25,718 nucleotides of DNA from Candidatus Nitrosopumilus sp. (GCA_022758935.1 JAEMQG010000035.1:1-25718), one strand, 5' to 3'; numbered from the stretch's first letter, positions 6,589 to 14,002 are shown. Program-made: numbers and translations. The notes: a model not told the origin generated them from the letters alone.

Positions 6589-7911
6589 TTAAATTTTGAT
6601 TCTATAGTAATCCCAGCGCTCTGGATCAAACTTTGTTACAAATTCTGCATTTTCTTTATCCATCCTTGCTGTAATTACATCTCTTAGTGCAAAACTTGTT
6701 AAATACTTGTATTTTTTTGCGTGAGCTTGCATGATAAACATGTGACGCATTTCACTACCTCCCCTTAATCCCCAATACCCCATTTTTAATGCTAAAGGCT
6801 CTAAAAATATTGTATTGTTGAGACCAAAATTTTCATCTCGGATTTCGGGTCTTAATCGATAATTTTCTAGTGGCCCGCCCTTGGCAAAACCTACAACGTC
6901 ACCCTTACAATCATTTAATCTGAGAGTATTGATTATTACATTAGGATCTTTTGTTGATTGTTCGAAAGATTCTTTTCCAAACTGAAGCGGTTTTGGCAGC
7001 TCTAAAAATATTAAATGTAATAAATTTATGAACTCTGAGTTGTTTCTGGTATCTGTTTTTTCTATAGTGGGAATTAATTTTAAGTTATCATATGCGTAAT
7101 TTGCCTGTATGGTGATTTCTTGTTGTCTAATATTCATAAATGACAATACAGTATCAAAAAAATTTTTTCTCATGTGTTTTGGCAATGAACTAAGAATAAA
7201 ATGACACATCTCTGTTTCTTTATTTAATAATTCTTCAAAATATGCTACAGAACTCCTCACAATAAGGGATGGTTTCCATGCTAAAGCATGTGCATTCATT
7301 TTTGCCATTTCCATGGCTTTTGAAAAATTACCCAATGCGTATCCACTAATTCTGTCAACTACTGAAAGATACCATCCTAATTTCATAAAATGATTTTGTT
7401 TTTCTTTATTGTTTTTTGTTAATTCTGAATTTTTAAAACATTCAGTAATTTGTCTTTCTGCATTTTCTTTAATTTCACCACTCCATGGATATGTTGTTCG
7501 GAGTATCAACACTTTGATTATTTCAATATCTAAATTTACATTGGATAATAGAGTTCGTAATTTTTTATCCGATGAAATAAATTTCAAAACACTATCTTCA
7601 TGTGGTTTGTCTACGCTTTTTTGTGGATCAAAGTCATGAAATAAAGCAGATGCATACAGGTACCTTAAATCTTCAGCAGAAAATTTTTTTGATGTGTTGT
7701 TTAGATTTGCAGATAACAGAGATACAAGTGTAACTTCTAATTCATGATTGATGTTATGGTATCCATAGTAATCAACTCCCAGCCCCTGTGTTTCAAATAG
7801 TTCTATTGTATAATCTAGCATCTCCGCGAAAGCATCTTCATCCATGCCACTCTCTACAATTAGACTTAGAATTTCATTTCTTAATGTATATGAATTTGCA
7901 AATTCCTGCAA
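6589..7911 (-). CDS. HD-domain protein with GNAT-like C-terminal domain (440 aa)
   Basis: The N-terminal half has the metal-binding pattern of the HD superfamily: His52/His56 (YHNINHELEV), His92-Asp93 (ALFHDFD), and Asp186 (VVDRISGYAL). HD proteins are phosphohydrolases or phosphodiesterases, often of nucleotides or cyclic nucleotides. A linker region (about 200-320) is helical. The C-terminal 110 residues (VVGFAKGGPLENYRLR ... NTIFLEPLALKMGYWGLRGG) resemble a GNAT acetyltransferase fold with a possible acyl-CoA loop at RGGSEMRH; this part is less certain. Start is TTG at 7911: no ATG exists further upstream before the stop at 7954-7956, and a TTTAAAAA box near 7939 is 28 nt away. Substrate unknown. 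Confidence 0.75.
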   Translation of the reverse strand: MQEFANSYTLRNEILSLIVESGMDEDAFAEMLDYTIELFETQGLGVDYYGYHNINHELEVTLVSLLSANLNNTSKKFSAEDLRYLYASALFHDFDPQKSVDKPHEDSVLKFISSDKKLRTLLSNVNLDIEIIKVLILRTTYPWSGEIKENAERQITECFKNSELTKNNKEKQNHFMKLGWYLSVVDRISGYALGNFSKAMEMAKMNAHALAWKPSLIVRSSVAYFEELLNKETEMCHFILSSLPKHMRKNFFDTVLSFMNIRQQEITIQANYAYDNLKLIPTIEKTDTRNNSEFINLLHLIFLELPKPLQFGKESFEQSTKDPNVIINTLRLNDCKGDVVGFAKGGPLENYRLRPEIRDENFGLNNTIFLEPLALKMGYWGLRGGSEMRHMFIMQAHAKKYKYLTSFALRDVITARMDKENAEFVTKFDPERWDYYRIKI

Positions 7912-7995
7912 TAAAATTCGATCACGATTGTCATTTTTAAAGATGTTCTCGGGTCACTGACGACTTTTTCTAAAAATCAGGCGTGTTTAGGTTAT

Positions 7996-8454
7996 TTGGG
8001 TCGTTATCTTTGGAAAGATTCAATAGAATTATCAATTTTTTTAAGTTTGTTGTCAGTTGACTTGAGTCTACTCAAATTTCTAATTGTTACTAATGAAAAA
8101 AATTTGCCGGTTTATGTCCTGCATCTAAATGATATTTCATATCCTCTAGTTGATGTATCTGTTACAAATTCTCCCATACCACTTACTTCCCCCACTACAC
8201 GTGGCGGAGTGTATTTTTCTGACACATTTGCTTACAAAATAAAAGGGGTGGTTGACGATGTATCAATCATTCCAGCATTATCTAAAACTATGCTGGGTCC
8301 CAATGTTGAATTTGGTGAAATTAAGATTACAGCAAAAATTGAAAGGGATAATAAAAAAATAAATTTGTCTCTATTTGCAAATTTAATAAACAGTGTACAA
8401 AATTTATCTAAAATTGAATTGAATATGATTTTGATAAGATTGGAATCAAGCTAA
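7996..8454 (+). CDS. Hypothetical protein with hydrophobic N-terminus (152 aa)
   Basis: I do not recognise this family. Residues about 11-30 (ELSIFLSLLSVDLSLLKFLIV) are hydrophobic and could be a membrane anchor or the first buried helix. The rest alternates short strands (LPVYVLHL, YPLVDVSV, VEFGEIKITAKIE, KINLSLFANL) and contains TTRGGVYFSDTFAYKIKG. The best start is TTG at 7996; TCTAAAAAT near 7970-7978 is about 23 nt upstream. It is divergent from the HD gene and convergent with the J-domain gene; its TAA (8452-8454) overlaps that gene's stop codon (8451-8453) by two bases. Confidence 0.7.
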   Translation: MGRYLWKDSIELSIFLSLLSVDLSLLKFLIVTNEKNLPVYVLHLNDISYPLVDVSVTNSPIPLTSPTTRGGVYFSDTFAYKIKGVVDDVSIIPALSKTMLGPNVEFGEIKITAKIERDNKKINLSLFANLINSVQNLSKIELNMILIRLESS

Positions 8455-9020
8455 ATTTTACCAAGATACACGTCATATTTTTTACGTAACTCCTCATTTG
8501 ATAATATTTCGTATGCTTTATTAATTTGAACCATGATCTCTTCTGATCCTTTTTCTTTACTTTTATCGGGATGCGCTTTTTTGGCTAATTTCCTATATTG
8601 GTTTTTTATTTCTTCGTTTGTTGCATTTTGTGGGAGTTCTAATATTTTGTAATAGTCAGGCAATATTTTATTTTGAGATTCTAGTCTAAATTCTTTTTCC
8701 TCTTTTGAATTTTTTCTAAATCCAAAGTCTTCAAAATCATCTGACCAGTCTGAATGGTATTTTTCATACGTTTTGTCTTTTTTAGAATCAAATTCATTAA
8801 AGTCATATGTTGTTTTTTTTCTTAGAATTATGTCTCTTGCAAGATAAAGAAAAATTACTATTACAGTTATTGTGAAACCAGTAAACAGTATTATTTTTTG
8901 TTGATCTGTTACAACTAATTCCATTTGTAATTCTTTTACAGGCTTATCTGATTGTCCTGAAACACTTTGAAGAAAAGCGGCAAATATTATACACGATATT
9001 ATAATGCAGATATTTCTCAT
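8451..9020 (-). CDS. Membrane-anchored J-domain (DnaJ-type) co-chaperone
   Basis: A 189-residue protein with an N-terminal signal-like segment (1-22), a second hydrophobic helix (about 43-62, ILFTGFTITVIVIFLYLA), a charged linker (65-120) and a C-terminal J-domain (about 124-189: DYYKILELPQNATNEEIKNQ ... AHPDKS). The HPD tripeptide needed to stimulate Hsp70 ATPase is intact. With one helix after the cleaved signal, the J-domain should face the cytoplasm, so the protein probably recruits DnaK to the membrane. It lacks the G/F and zinc regions of classical DnaJ. The Lrp-type regulator gene ends only 4 nt upstream on the same strand, so they are likely co-transcribed. Confidence 0.85.
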   Translation of the reverse strand: MRNICIIISCIIFAAFLQSVSGQSDKPVKELQMELVVTDQQKIILFTGFTITVIVIFLYLARDIILRKKTTYDFNEFDSKKDKTYEKYHSDWSDDFEDFGFRKNSKEEKEFRLESQNKILPDYYKILELPQNATNEEIKNQYRKLAKKAHPDKSKEKGSEEIMVQINKAYEILSNEELRKKYDVYLGKI

Positions 9021-9024
9021 TTTG

Positions 9025-9468
9025 TTATGTTAATCTGAAATCTTCTTTAGCAGTATTGAGAACTATGTGAGTAATCGTGTTTTCTACATTTGGAATTGAA
9101 GATAGTCCTTTTACAAATTCACTCAATTCACTTCGTGATTTAAATTTTGCAATGATTAAAGTATCAGTATTTCCGGTAATATCATAAACTCCACACACAT
9201 TCTCTAATTTTGATAACTCTGCTTCAATGTCTAAGATTTTGTTTTTTTTCGCAATAATTTCAATTATCGCCGTTAGATCATAGCCTAATTTTTCATGGTC
9301 TATTAGCGCAGTATATCCTTTGATTATTTTTTCTTTTTCTAGTTTTTTTATTCTTGATAGTATGGTGACTGTCGATATTCCTAGCTTTATTCCAAGCTGT
9401 CTTGCAGATAATCTTGCATCCACCATTAAATTTTTAAGAATTCTTTCATCTGTTTGATCTAAATTCAC
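9025..9468 (-). CDS. Lrp/AsnC family transcription regulator
   Basis: A 147-residue Lrp/AsnC protein: N-terminal HTH (LDQTDERILKNLMVDARLSA, recognition helix around GISTVTILSRIKKLE) and a C-terminal RAM ligand-binding domain (YDLTAIIEI, GVYDITGNTDTLIIAKF, NVENTITHIVLNT). These regulators bind DNA as dimers or octamers and often sense amino acids. Start is GTG at 9468; the ATG one base off (9470) is followed at once by a stop. The TATA box TTTAAATATATT centred near 9494 is 26 nt upstream, so the message is leaderless. The membrane J-domain gene follows with a 4-nt gap. Effector and targets cannot be read from the sequence. Confidence 0.92.
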   Translation of the reverse strand: MNLDQTDERILKNLMVDARLSARQLGIKLGISTVTILSRIKKLEKEKIIKGYTALIDHEKLGYDLTAIIEIIAKKNKILDIEAELSKLENVCGVYDITGNTDTLIIAKFKSRSELSEFVKGLSSIPNVENTITHIVLNTAKEDFRLT

Positions 9469-9587
9469 ATAATCACTACATTAAAAATATATTTAAATTT
9501 TTACTGATTTATCAAATACATGTTCAATTTTATTCATTTTTAATGTATTTCCCAGTCTTTACGGTTCTTTAGATTTAAAACAAACAA

Positions 9588-9830
9588 TTGGCAAAAATTA
9601 ACGTGGGATCAATCAAGGAATTAGTCCTAAAAGGACAAAATTTTTTGGAAGCAGGTAATTTTGAGGACGCACTTGGGTATTTTGAACAAGCGTTACTATT
9701 GAATCAAAATGACCCTGAATTGTGGAATTTCAAGGCTGTTACACTGCGCAGTTTAGGAAGATATGAAGAAGCATTAGAATGCTTTAACAAGTCATTCGAA
9801 ATTGATCCAAGAGATAAACATGCGTCATAA
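9588..9830 (+). CDS. Short TPR-repeat protein (80 aa)
   Basis: An 80-residue protein made of two tetratricopeptide repeats: ELVLKGQNFLEAGNFEDALG followed by YFEQALLLNQNDPELW, then FKAVTLRSLGRYEEALECFN followed by KSFEIDPRD. The canonical TPR positions (Gly/Ala8, Tyr11, Ala20, Pro32) are met. Two repeats are the minimum for a folded unit, so it may dimerise or bind a peptide partner. Start is TTG at 9588; no ATG is available. It precedes TFB by 155 nt and resembles the larger TPR protein after TFB, so this locus has TFB between two TPR genes. Partner unknown. Confidence 0.8.
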   Translation: MAKINVGSIKELVLKGQNFLEAGNFEDALGYFEQALLLNQNDPELWNFKAVTLRSLGRYEEALECFNKSFEIDPRDKHAS

Positions 9831-9863
9831 CACATGTTTGCCCTTATTTTATACCCATTTTTA

Positions 9864-9911
9864 ATCCACTACGCACAAAAAGGTGTGTTTTTACCAATAT
9901 TGATAGTGGAT
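9864..9911. other. Possible RNA structure between the TPR gene and TFB
   Basis: ATCCACTA (9864-9871) and TAGTGGAT (9904-9911) are perfectly complementary over 8 bp and enclose a smaller hairpin CACA/TGTG (9874-9877 with 9884-9887). It may be a processed 3' end of the TPR transcript or a small RNA. No promoter specific to it is evident. Confidence 0.3.
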
Positions 9912-9948
9912 CTCTTTAAACAATCTCTTGATGATTCAAAAATTTCCT

Positions 9949-9976
9949 ACTAGTTATTATAAAGTGACATACTAGT
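9949..9976 (+). promoter_or_regulatory. TFB promoter with ACTAGT repeats around the TATA box
   Basis: TTATTATAAAG (9955-9965) is centred 26 nt before the TFB ATG and is the likely TATA box. It is flanked by two copies of the palindrome ACTAGT, 9949-9954 and 9971-9976, whose starts are 22 bp apart (two DNA turns, same face). The second copy spans the region just upstream of the transcription start. This is a plausible operator; the regulator is unknown. Confidence 0.45.
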
Positions 9977-9985
9977 AATATTGTA

Positions 9986-10903
9986 ATGGTCTTACAATCA
10001 ATTAATGCTGATAATTGTCCTCGTTGTGCAAAAAATACATTATTAACTGACGATGTAACTGGAGAGAGATTCTGCGGAAAATGTGGGTATGTTCTTTCTG
10101 AGAAATCACAGGAATCTGGACCTGAATGGAGATCCTTTACTCAAGATGAACACGGTAACAAAGCAAGAGCAGGTGCACCAACATCTCTGACAATGCATGA
10201 TATGGGATTATCTACGATCATCAATCCCATGAATAAAGATGCGTCTGGGAAACCCTTGACTGCAACAATGAAGAGTACTATTGAAAGGTTGAGAACTTGG
10301 GATAGTAGAAGCCAAGTTCATGAGTCAGTTGATCGAAATCTAAGACAGGCCTTAAGTGAACTAAATAGATTAAAAGACAAACTTGCTCTATCTGATGCAG
10401 TGATTGAAAAGGCAGCTTACATTTATAGAAAAGCCATCGAGAAAAAATTGGTACGAGGAAGATCTATTTCTGCTATGATTGCATCAGCACTTTATGCTGC
10501 ATGTAGAGATACAGAAACTCCAAGAACTCTAAATGATGTAGGCGAAGCAGCTAATTTAAAGAAAAAAGATATTGCAAGATGTTACAGATTATTACATAGA
10601 GAACTAGATTTGAAAATGCCAGTAGTCGATCCAATTCAATGTGTTGCACGTATTGCAAGCAGAATAGGAATTACAGAAAAAACAAAACGTTATGCTGCCA
10701 AAGTTCTGAAAATATCTCAAGAACATGAAGAATCTGCAGGAAAGGATCCAATGGGGTTGGCAGCAGCTGCATTGTATTTGGCTTGTGTCAAAAATGGTGA
10801 AGATATAACTCAGCGTGATATTGCAGAAGCCGCAAGTGTGACTGAAGTTACAATAAGAAATAGGTACAAAGGTCTAAAATTAGATCAAAATATGGACCTA
10901 TAA
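9986..10903 (+). CDS. tfb: Transcription initiation factor IIB (TFB)
   Basis: Archaeal TFB, which with TBP recruits RNA polymerase and sets the start site. The 305-residue length is typical. It has the N-terminal zinc ribbon (Cys11, Cys14, Cys30, Cys33: NCPRC ... FCGKCGYV), the B-reader/linker region (GPEWRSFTQDEHGNKARAGA), and two cyclin folds (about 105-200 and 205-300; second repeat GKDPMGLAAAALYLACV, with an HTH ITQRDIAEAASVTEVTIRNR that contacts the BRE). Thaumarchaea often carry several tfb paralogues, so this may be one of a set. Flanked by TPR-protein genes. Start ATG with TATA 26 nt upstream, implying a leaderless mRNA. Confidence 0.97.
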   Translation: MVLQSINADNCPRCAKNTLLTDDVTGERFCGKCGYVLSEKSQESGPEWRSFTQDEHGNKARAGAPTSLTMHDMGLSTIINPMNKDASGKPLTATMKSTIERLRTWDSRSQVHESVDRNLRQALSELNRLKDKLALSDAVIEKAAYIYRKAIEKKLVRGRSISAMIASALYAACRDTETPRTLNDVGEAANLKKKDIARCYRLLHRELDLKMPVVDPIQCVARIASRIGITEKTKRYAAKVLKISQEHEESAGKDPMGLAAAALYLACVKNGEDITQRDIAEAASVTEVTIRNRYKGLKLDQNMDL

Positions 10904-10973
10904 AATCACAATGTTGTTTGATAGTTAACTAACGGCCAATCTATATTATTAAGAAAACATTATCCAAAACACA

Positions 10974-11471
10974 TTGGCTGAAGAGTTGAGAAAAATGTTG
11001 TCACAAGCTTATGAACTTTGTGAAGAGGGTGATTTTTCAAATGCTTTAAAGATGTATGATTTAGCATTAAAAAAAGAACCTGAAAATATCAACGCATTGA
11101 TAGATAAAGGTGTAACATTACAAAATATGGGTCGAATAAAACAGGCTATAAAATATTATGACCGTGCACTAGATATCAATCCAAAAAATCTTAATGCCTT
11201 GGTCAATAAGGGCGCATCATTACATACAAGCAAACAGTATGAAGACGCAATCAAATATTATGATTTAGCTCTTAAAATAGATAAAAAATATACAATTGCA
11301 CTAGCCTACAAAGGATTGTCGTTAGGGGAATTGGGAAATCTCACGGGTGCAATAAAATATTTCAAAAAAGCATTATCTATTGATCATGATTATGATCTTG
11401 CCAATGTCAGCAAAGAAATGGCTAAAGAATTACTTGAATCTTTAAAAAAACAAAAATCTAAAACACTGTAA
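10974..11471 (+). CDS. TPR-repeat protein (165 aa)
   Basis: A 165-residue protein composed almost wholly of TPRs: about four units starting at LSQAYELCEEGDFSNALKMY, NALIDKGVTLQNMGRIKQAI, NALVNKGASLHTSKQYEDAI and IALAYKGLSLGELGNLTGAI. The C-terminus is a basic helix (SLKKQKSKT). TPR arrays are protein-binding scaffolds. Start is TTG at 10974; no in-frame ATG is better placed. CTATATTATTAAG upstream (about 10941-10953) is the likely TATA region. The 3' end overlaps the convergent C2H2 microprotein gene by 14 bp. Together with the 80-residue TPR protein it flanks TFB; a functional link is only suggested by position. Confidence 0.85.
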   Translation: MAEELRKMLSQAYELCEEGDFSNALKMYDLALKKEPENINALIDKGVTLQNMGRIKQAIKYYDRALDINPKNLNALVNKGASLHTSKQYEDAIKYYDLALKIDKKYTIALAYKGLSLGELGNLTGAIKYFKKALSIDHDYDLANVSKEMAKELLESLKKQKSKTL

Positions 11472-11631
11472 CATCGCCGGGTGCAGGTTCCCGCCTACTG
11501 ATTTTTTCACCTGATTCAAAAAATTCTTTATGCTCTATATTTTGATGTTCTCTTAGTTTTTCAATATTCTCAAATCCGGCATGACACAAGTAGCATTTTG
11601 GTTTATGTTCATCTACAAGTGGCAATACCAT
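11458..11631 (-). CDS. C2H2 zinc-finger microprotein (57 aa)
   Basis: A 57-residue protein on the minus strand. Near the N-terminus it has CYLCHAGFENIEKLREHQNI followed by EHKEFF, a textbook C2H2 finger with spacing C-x2-C-x12-H-x4-H. The C-terminal half (ESGEKISRREPAPGDVTVF) is charged and Pro-containing, probably flexible. Single-finger proteins of this kind occur in archaea and are presumed to bind DNA, RNA or protein. The start is the ATG at 11631; the frame closes upstream at 11656-11658. The 3' end overlaps the convergent TPR gene by 14 bp. A degraded relative with the same spacing lies at 5480-5590. Confidence 0.8.
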   Translation of the reverse strand: MVLPLVDEHKPKCYLCHAGFENIEKLREHQNIEHKEFFESGEKISRREPAPGDVTVF

Positions 11632-11676
11632 GATCTTTGTAATTTGTTTGCCTACTTAATTCTTGGGCAGACAGTT

Positions 11677-11691
11677 AAGGAATATATCCTT
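11677..11691 (+). promoter_or_regulatory. mqnE promoter with inverted repeat over the TATA box
   Basis: AAGGA (11677-11681) and TCCTT (11687-11691) flank ATATA, forming a symmetric site centred on 11684, which is 26 nt before the mqnE ATG. The TATA box is therefore inside a palindrome; a repressor could bind here, but the symmetry may also be chance. Confidence 0.35.
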
Positions 11692-11709
11692 TAATAATAA
11701 ACTCGTAAT

Positions 11710-12807
11710 ATGTTGGAACAGTTAGTAGGTGATTCAAAGGCATTAGATCGAGCAATATCTGGTGAAGAGTTATCATATGCGGATGGTCTTGAATTAATGA
11801 ACTATGACAATTTCCATGTTTTGAGTGCTGTAGCTGACATTGCAAGAAAGAAATTAGTAGGCGATACTGTAACTTTTGCTGCCTCTTATTACATGAATTA
11901 CACAAATGTATGTGCCGCAAGCTGTCAAATGTGTGCGTTTTATAGAAAAGATGGTGATGTAGATGCGTACACTCTCACCACTCAGCAGATTGAACAGCGT
12001 GTTGCCATTGCAAAAAGTTTGGGTGCAACTGAAGTTCACATTGTAGGGGGATTTCATCCAAAACTCCCTCTTGAATATTATGAAGACATGATGAGAATAA
12101 TAAAGAAACATCATCCCCAATTAAAAATAAAAGCGCTTACTGCAGCTGAGATCTTTTATTTGTCTAAATTGACCAAAAATTCTATCAAAGAAATTCTTTC
12201 TCGTCTAAAATCTGCAGGTTTAGATTCTATGCCTGGAGGAGGCGCTGAATTATTTCATCCTGAAATAAGAGGGAAAATTGTCAGAGGAAAATGTTCTGGA
12301 CAGGAATGGTTAGACACAATAGAGCAAGCTCATAATCTTGGAATCAAAAGTAACGTTACAATGCTATATGGTCATATTGAAAAGCCAGAACACATTATTG
12401 ATCATTTAATTAAAATTCGAGAATTACAAAAAAAGACTAGAGGCTTCATCACATTGATTCCTCTTAAATTTAGTCTTGATAATACTGAGCTTGAGAAAGA
12501 GCACTTGGTCAATAATGAATGTTCATCGATATATGATTTAAGAATTATTGCATTATCAAGATTAATGCTTGCAAATGTTTTAAACAATATCTCTGTTTAT
12601 TGGGTCGCATATGGAAAAAAACTTGCACAAGTTGCATTGTCTAATGGTGGAAACGATTTAGTTGGAACTGCATTCTCTGAGGAAATTTACCGTGCGGCGG
12701 GTAAGCCGACCACATCATCAGTGGAAGAATTAGCAACCATGGTAAAAGAAATTGGGCGTCAACCAGCACAACGTGATACATTTTTCAATATTGTCCAAAA
12801 ATTCTAA
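11710..12807 (+). CDS. mqnE: Aminofutalosine synthase (MqnE), radical SAM enzyme
   Basis: Radical-SAM aminofutalosine synthase, first committed carbon-carbon bond step of the futalosine menaquinone pathway (adds an adenosyl radical to a chorismate-derived enolpyruvyl benzoate). The 365-residue protein has the 4Fe-4S triad C68-x3-C72-x2-C75 (NVCAASCQMCAFYR), then HIVGGFHPKLPLEYY, IKALTAAEI, SMPGGGAELFHPEIR and VTMLYGHIE, all in the order seen in MqnE. The related enzymes MqnC and CofH were considered, but HPxLPxxYY, PGGGAExFHPEIR and the C-terminal FITLIPLKF favour MqnE. ATG start with TATA at -26. Stand-alone gene, convergent with the MTH1187-type gene after 11 nt. Confidence 0.88.
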   Translation: MLEQLVGDSKALDRAISGEELSYADGLELMNYDNFHVLSAVADIARKKLVGDTVTFAASYYMNYTNVCAASCQMCAFYRKDGDVDAYTLTTQQIEQRVAIAKSLGATEVHIVGGFHPKLPLEYYEDMMRIIKKHHPQLKIKALTAAEIFYLSKLTKNSIKEILSRLKSAGLDSMPGGGAELFHPEIRGKIVRGKCSGQEWLDTIEQAHNLGIKSNVTMLYGHIEKPEHIIDHLIKIRELQKKTRGFITLIPLKFSLDNTELEKEHLVNNECSSIYDLRIIALSRLMLANVLNNISVYWVAYGKKLAQVALSNGGNDLVGTAFSEEIYRAAGKPTTSSVEELATMVKEIGRQPAQRDTFFNIVQKF

Positions 12808-12818
12808 TTTTGCTTTGC

Positions 12819-13127
12819 TTACATCCTTAGATGTTTTTTTATAGATTCTACCTTCTCTTCCATTTTTGCTTGTTTGTCATTCCTGGAATCTATTTTTAAA
12901 ATCACTTCGACTCTATACACACCTAAATTGTGGATTACCTCCATGATATTTTTGACTGCTTCAAAAATTTTGTCAATATTATCTGATTCTAAAATTGTAC
13001 CCATTGAATTGATTTCATATCTTACTTCTTTGATGTCCTGAATGGCTTCAATTCCTTTTGCAATGTAAAAACTCGAACTCGTGGTACTCGTTCCAATTGG
13101 ATATACACTAATCTCTGCTTGAATCAA
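12819..13127 (-). CDS. MTH1187-family thiamine-binding protein
   Basis: A 102-residue protein of the MTH1187/YkoF-like (DUF77) family. The start IQAEISVYPIGTSTTSSSFY, the middle YEINSMGTILESDNIDKIFE and the end HNLGVYRVEVILKIDSRNDK are the conserved blocks. Family members form ferredoxin-like tetramers that bind thiamine or related ligands and may act in thiamine homeostasis; enzymatic activity is not established. Start is TTG at 13127; ACTTTATCAAAT centred near 13152 is 25 nt upstream. Convergent with mqnE, no operon partner. Confidence 0.85.
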   Translation of the reverse strand: MIQAEISVYPIGTSTTSSSFYIAKGIEAIQDIKEVRYEINSMGTILESDNIDKIFEAVKNIMEVIHNLGVYRVEVILKIDSRNDKQAKMEEKVESIKKHLRM

Positions 13128-13462
13128 TACTAAAGATGGATTTGATAAAGTAAGATTAATGCGTTGTTCTCGTAATTTCTTGTTTTACTTGATTTTTTCC
13201 TAGATTGTGTTAGTGGTCTAAAAATGTTAATTCACATACGTCAATAAATCACCCAAAAGTTTTTTGATGGATACTTTGAACATAATTTATTCTCTTTCTA
13301 TTTGGCAGTGTTCATTGTGACAATTTTTTGAAATTATTATAAAACATACATGAAACAATTCAGATTTAATTTCATTGACTATGCTACACTCTATCTTGTT
13401 CTAAAATATGCTATATGATCATATGTGTTTTGAATTATCTTGTCTCTAGTTTTAGTTGAAGT
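13128..13462. other. 335-bp gap with no convincing feature
   Basis: Apart from the promoter of the thiamine-binding-type gene at its left end I see no gene here. The longest start-to-stop frames are 18-22 codons (for example 13350-13418 plus, 13227-13283 minus) and none has a TATA box at the right distance. A short palindrome centred in TATGATCATA near 13416 is likely chance in AT-rich DNA. Confidence 0.5.
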
Positions 13463-13738
13463 TTAGACAATTGGTTTTTTTTCTTCTTTTTTTGGGCTAC
13501 CTTTTCTTCTCCTAGCTCCAAAACTAATTAAAATCAACATAAACCCAATTCCAATTAAAATACCTACGAGTGTATTTTTTTCTTGATTTTCTTTTTGCTT
13601 CATCATCAAATCTATTATTTCCTCATTAGTCATTCCTGCATGACCTATTGGCATTGTTAGATTAAGATTGATCATGATGATGGTTCCTATAATTAACATG
13701 GCCATTCCTCCCACAAATATTTTTTTGTCTACTAACAC
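13463..13738 (-). CDS. Small protein with two membrane segments (91 aa)
   Basis: A 91-residue protein with two hydrophobic helices, about residues 7-27 (IFVGGMAMLIIGTIIMI) and 57-74 (LVGILIGIGFMLILISFGA), separated by an extracytoplasmic-looking loop (MPIGHAGMTNEEIIDLMMKQ) and ending in a lysine-rich cytoplasmic tail (RRRKGSPKKEEKK). The positive tail puts the C-terminus in the cytoplasm, and so probably the N-terminus too. No known family. Start is GTG at 13738, because there is no ATG in frame upstream before the stop at 13763-13765. CTAATATATG (13767-13776) is the likely TATA box, about 34 nt upstream. Confidence 0.7.
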   Translation of the reverse strand: MLVDKKIFVGGMAMLIIGTIIMINLNLTMPIGHAGMTNEEIIDLMMKQKENQEKNTLVGILIGIGFMLILISFGARRRKGSPKKEEKKPIV

Positions 13739-13776
13739 TACTATCTCATTGAATGTTGAACTTCATCATATATTAG

Positions 13777-13793
13777 GGAATTCATTAAATTCC
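13777..13793. promoter_or_regulatory. Inverted repeat upstream of the two-helix membrane protein gene
   Basis: GGAATT (13777-13782) and AATTCC (13788-13793) flank CATTA and sit directly upstream of the presumed TATA box (13767-13776, minus strand), i.e. over the BRE position. It could be an operator; the evidence is only the symmetry and the position. Confidence 0.25.
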
Positions 13794-13859
13794 TCAAATA
13801 TTCTTATCATCCAAATCTGTTTTTTTTAAATTATCAAATTAAATAATGACACACTTTAT

Positions 13860-13989
13860 CTAAACTACATAAGTTGTTTTATTATCACAAGGCACTTTTT
13901 TTAAATGAAATCTTTCATTGGGCATTTTTTGTTTTAGTGCATTTTCCACACTTTGCTTTTTATTAATTCCACATGGTAGACAATATCAT
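13860..13989 (-). pseudogene. Small CxxC (zinc-type) protein gene with an out-of-frame start
   Basis: The minus-strand frame ending at TAG 13860-13862 encodes YCLPCGINKKQSVENALKQK, then MPNERFHLKKVPCDNKTTYV and a final V, which looks like a genuine small protein with a CxxCG knuckle and a third cysteine. But a TGA (13986-13988) directly precedes the first Tyr and there is no start codon before the cysteines. An ATG at 13987-13989 is positioned perfectly for a leaderless start, 27 nt from the AT-rich element inside the inverted repeat at 14003-14031, yet it is one base out of frame: deleting the A at 13986 would fuse it. So this is either a one-base disruption, a sequence error, or an unusual initiation. 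Family unknown. Confidence 0.4.
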
Positions 13990-14002
13990 AATAAAAACTT
14001 TA

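Noticed and set aside
9834..9953. 39-codon ORF between the TPR gene and TFB
   Set aside because: Hydrophobic but without a TATA box at the right distance, and it coincides with the inverted repeat at 9864-9911; chance is more likely.
11710..12807. Annotation of the radical SAM enzyme as CofH or MqnC
   Set aside because: The blocks HPKLPLEYY, SMPGGGAELFHPEIR and LYGHIE fit MqnE better than either relative.
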